Of a DNA stretch of 64,000 nucleotides, positions 61,697 through 64,000 are shown one piece after another. Positions within the stretch are counted from its first letter, which is position 1, and every line of letters begins with the position of its first letter. The notes beneath the pieces are model-generated. The model was not told the DNA's origin. It worked only from the letters and a program-made list of their open reading frames with translations, and made no database searches. Where the stretch lies: the NCBI GenBank assembly GCA_950022655.1, contig OX465587.1, positions 32,429,716 to 32,493,715 of the forward strand, written 5' to 3'. Source of the stretch: Alentia gelatinosa (taxonomy: Eukaryota > Annelida > Polychaeta > Phyllodocida > Polynoidae). Made by a program: the position numbers and the translations under genes.

Positions 61697-62085
61697 GCAT
61701 GTTTCCATTGGTCGACGAAAACGACGGAGTTTTTTTGAGTTACCCAGAAAGTCTGTCGGTGGTGCTACCGACTTTGTGACAGTATCGAAAGATTGTTAAG
61801 GGTAGTAGTTTTCACTCAGTGACCAAGCTTTCACTAACAGTTCACAATTTATAGTAGACTTTCTGAGTTGGCATACAACCAATGATTACTTTGACCTTCT
61901 AACATAAATAACTGAAATACATCCTTCGGTGGTGCCACATTGCATAATCTAAGCACAAAAGGTTGTGGGTCATCTCACGAGCTGGGTCGTTGCAATTGAC
62001 TGATTTCGGGTCAGCAGTGCCAAAAGTCCGTCTATGGTTCCTGACTGTAGATCGCTGACGGGAAATCACCCAATGGAAACAGGCC
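61697..62085 (-). mobile_element. Family F MITE, copy F8, with ~85-bp insertion
   Basis: GGCATGTTTCCATTGGTCGA to CCCAATGGAAACAGGCC. After GACCAAGCTTTCAC (61822) about 85 bp (TAACAGTTCACAATTTATAG ...) replace the short spacer seen in the F copy at 57.48 kb, before GTGGTGCCACATTGCATAAT. Confidence 0.78.
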
Positions 62086-62119
62086 TTCAGTCCAGAAAAT
62101 TGAAAGTGATCACAGACAC

Positions 62120-62410
62120 CGGACAATTTCTGCCACCAGAGGGCACCACAGATGCCAAGGACGCCGAATGGCCTTCTGGGTAAAAGCCAGGCAGAGACGG
62201 GAAATCGGGGAATCGGTGATAAATTATGACAGTGTCAGGCATGTTTCAGCCAGGGTCAAACGGAGTCCGATAAGGTGGCAGCACTGGCAACGCTACCCGG
62301 CGGGCATTGCGACACTGTCACGTGATCAGCTATACCGGAAGTCTGGTGAGAAGGGACTGATGGGAGCGGAGGCTGCAGAATACAGAAGGTGGATTTTACT
62401 GTGAACTATT
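62120..62410 (+). promoter_or_regulatory. CpG-moderate patch with CTCF-like, E-box and ETS words
   Basis: CTGCCACCAGAGGGCACCA at 62130-62148 is a close CTCF-core match on +. CTGTCACGTGATC (62317) and ACCGGAAGTCTGG (62333) follow. A 78-codon frame (62168-62404) overlaps but is unrecognised. It could be a promoter or an isolated CTCF site. Confidence 0.35.
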
Positions 62411-63539
62411 TTCCTATTAACACTGGGACACGATGTATTTTATATTATACCATTGCAGTAATTCATCTTGGTGATATTTTTCATTAATTGACAATATATA
62501 CCCAGAAGATATTGTCCCGTTATTTTGGCTTCAAGTTTCCTCATGTATATTTTGTATTCAGTCACATACATACTTTCCTGTTTCTCCAATACGTTGTTAC
62601 AGTTTCTAGATTCTATACCTGCTACCCTATTCCTGAATGGAAGTTCCCCTTTTATTTCCGCGGAAGTTTTGTAAATCGTGATGATATTGGTTGTTAGTAT
62701 CAAGAGGATAATGATGGTTATCTATATACTGTCATATCTGTACTCTATATGTGTAACTCCATATGTGTCCTTCTTAAACATTTTTTCAACTATTTCTGAT
62801 TTACAAATGTATTCTGGATTGACTAACAAAATGATATAGTTAGCAATAATCAATACAATATCCACGATTTGATGTTCCGGTGGTTTGCTATCCCCTATAT
62901 ACAAGTCTCAGGTACTTCGTAAATCGTACGTTGTGGGTTTTTATACCAAGCTGTACACTGTATTACTGATTCTATTTTGGCTCTTTGAACAAAGTGTTGC
63001 CTTTAATGTCGCTCTCTAGTGGGCATCTGTTTGTTCTCAGTGAGTGTAAGACTGACAGGCATTGTTCTTCAATAGATTCTATTTGTGTTGAAGTTCTTGA
63101 ATAGGACTGTGAAATGGGAAGAGTGAGGACGAAATTTTACTTTCCCAGGACCTACGAGAATTCAAAGCGGCACGATAGGTTCCCTTTTAAATCGATTCTA
63201 CCCCACATGACACACATACAAATATATGTGTCTACATACGCATTCAGGCTTGTGGGGGAATTTCCCCGACCATTGAGCCATTGGTTGGTTTTTAAAGCCC
63301 ACTGCCCCTATTGCCTAATTGGTGAAACAGGTCTTGACAAAAACCGCCCTTGATGTGTGGTGACAGCCTAGGTCACCGTGTCACTTTATGTATCCGTATT
63401 TTTACTTTTTTTTCTTATTTAGATGTTCAGTAAATTGTCACCACTCCGAATCAGACGTCAGTGGTATGGTAAACACCGGTGTGCTGCGAAGTTTTGGATC
63501 TTGCAAAATTCTAGTCCTTCTGGTGAAAGTGATAGACAA
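62411..63539. other. No gene seen; CTCF-like word at 63010
   Basis: AT-rich to 63000. CGCTCTCTAGTGGGCATC at 63010-63027 resembles the CTCF core on the minus strand. No exon is recognised in either strand. Confidence 0.4.
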
Positions 63540-63872
63540 TAATCGATGGTTTTGTGGACAGGCGACAGTAAACCACGAGTGGTTGACGCGTAGTAATACA
63601 CGAGCGCTAGCCTCGAGTGGTTTACAGAGCCGCCTGTCCACAAAATCAGGTTTGTTGCATTTATCATCCATTCTTTTTGAATAAATTGAACGCAGTAATC
63701 GCCATATTAAAGGGTATAACAATAGCAACTATTTTTTTGCTGTATATCAAAAGGGACTATTTTTCCCGTATACCATGTTTTTGCGGCTGTATACCAGAGT
63801 TTTATACAATGTATCGTGGTTTACTGAGTCCCCATACATTTTCAATGGTGGCTTTGTATATGATGAATGATA
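63540..63872 (+). mobile_element. Family P element, copy P1
   Basis: TTTTGTGGACAGGCGACAGT / AGCCGCCTGTCCACAAAA and AAACCACGAGTGG / CCTCGAGTGGTTT form a hairpin of about 35 bp at 63550-63647. The apex is TAGTAATACACGAGCGCTAG. The tail runs to ATCGTGGTTTACTGAGTCCC, ATACATTTTC and CTTTGTATA, shared with P3. Confidence 0.75.
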
Positions 63873-63884
63873 AAAAGGATAGAA

Positions 63885-64000
63885 ATTGACGAGTGCTTGA
63901 TTTGTGTCCTGTTAGCTGGGTGAATATTCTGAAGCGCTCCAAACGAGATGGCGAATGGGGACTCAGACCAAGCACGAGTATGTTTCTGATTTTACCTTAG
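63885..64000 (-). mobile_element. Double-hairpin family C, cut by the window end
   Basis: GACGAGTGCTTGATTTGTGT pairs with CTCAGACCAAGCACGAGT. The apex is reduced (GCTGGGTGAATATTCTGAAG), and CTCCAAACGAGATGGCGAAT is shared with 53.9 kb. The junction TTTCTGATTTTACC is the last sequence seen. Confidence 0.65.

Overview
This is non-coding, repeat-dominated eukaryotic DNA, most likely from a bilaterian marine invertebrate; I cannot name the species. The reasons are: no dense prokaryote-like genes; many dispersed hairpin/MITE families and minisatellites; a degenerate TTAGGG/CCCTAA telomere-type array (25.6-25.8 kb); a tRNA-derived SINE with a GGACGTTAAAC..CAAACAAA tail; and two clusters of CTCF-like motifs. 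No open reading frame encodes a protein I recognise. The longest ones (179-235 codons) lie inside tandem arrays. The only gene-like signals are short: a duplicated 73-nt segment with splice-site-like borders (37.6 and 48.9 kb), a possible first exon with promoter-type motifs at 55.9 kb, and CpG-rich promoter-like patches near 6.9, 20.5, 27.25, 51.1 and 62.3 kb.

Layout. 0-7.8 kb: 63-bp and 33-bp tandem arrays, paired 220-bp palindromic MITEs (family A), two double-hairpin elements, a hammerhead-like relic. 8.4-9.4 kb: 51-bp array. 9.7-13.4 kb: dense nested inverted-repeat elements (families G, C, D, E, H). 13.6-20.4 kb: tandem arrays (74, 42, 60, ~55 bp), including a 60-bp array built from one hairpin arm of a mobile element. 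20.7-22.9 kb: a ~500-bp tandem duplication carrying long perfect hairpins. 25.4-25.9 kb: telomere-like array inside an inverted repeat. 28.9-33.4 kb: ~4 kb of arrays and polypyrimidine DNA. 34.2-38.2 kb: GC-rich array and MITE clusters. 39.2-40 kb: SINE and CTCF-like cluster. 42-43.5 kb: a repeat interrupted by a double-hairpin element whose empty counterpart is at 51.5 kb. 45.5-46.2 kb: 33-bp array, inverted relative to 3.3 kb. 48.4-50.3 kb: segmental duplication, second CTCF-like cluster, 42-bp array. 51-64 kb: further MITE families, 82-bp and 120-bp arrays, a tRNA-like SINE head.

The main candidate for something undescribed is the double-hairpin superfamily (families B and C, about 20 full or partial copies). 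Each unit is two long inverted repeats side by side, joined by a conserved GATAAAT.CAGAA.C junction. The long stem is capped by a conserved apical motif of the type CTCGGCT.TCGCCTCG, and the two outer ends of the unit are not inverted repeats of each other. A filled/empty site pair inside this window shows that the whole composite moves as one unit. Several other families (D, E, F, H) have GGCC/AGCC-type ends with apparent TTA/TAA target duplications, which suggests PIF/Harbinger-type non-autonomous elements. All family names here are local labels.
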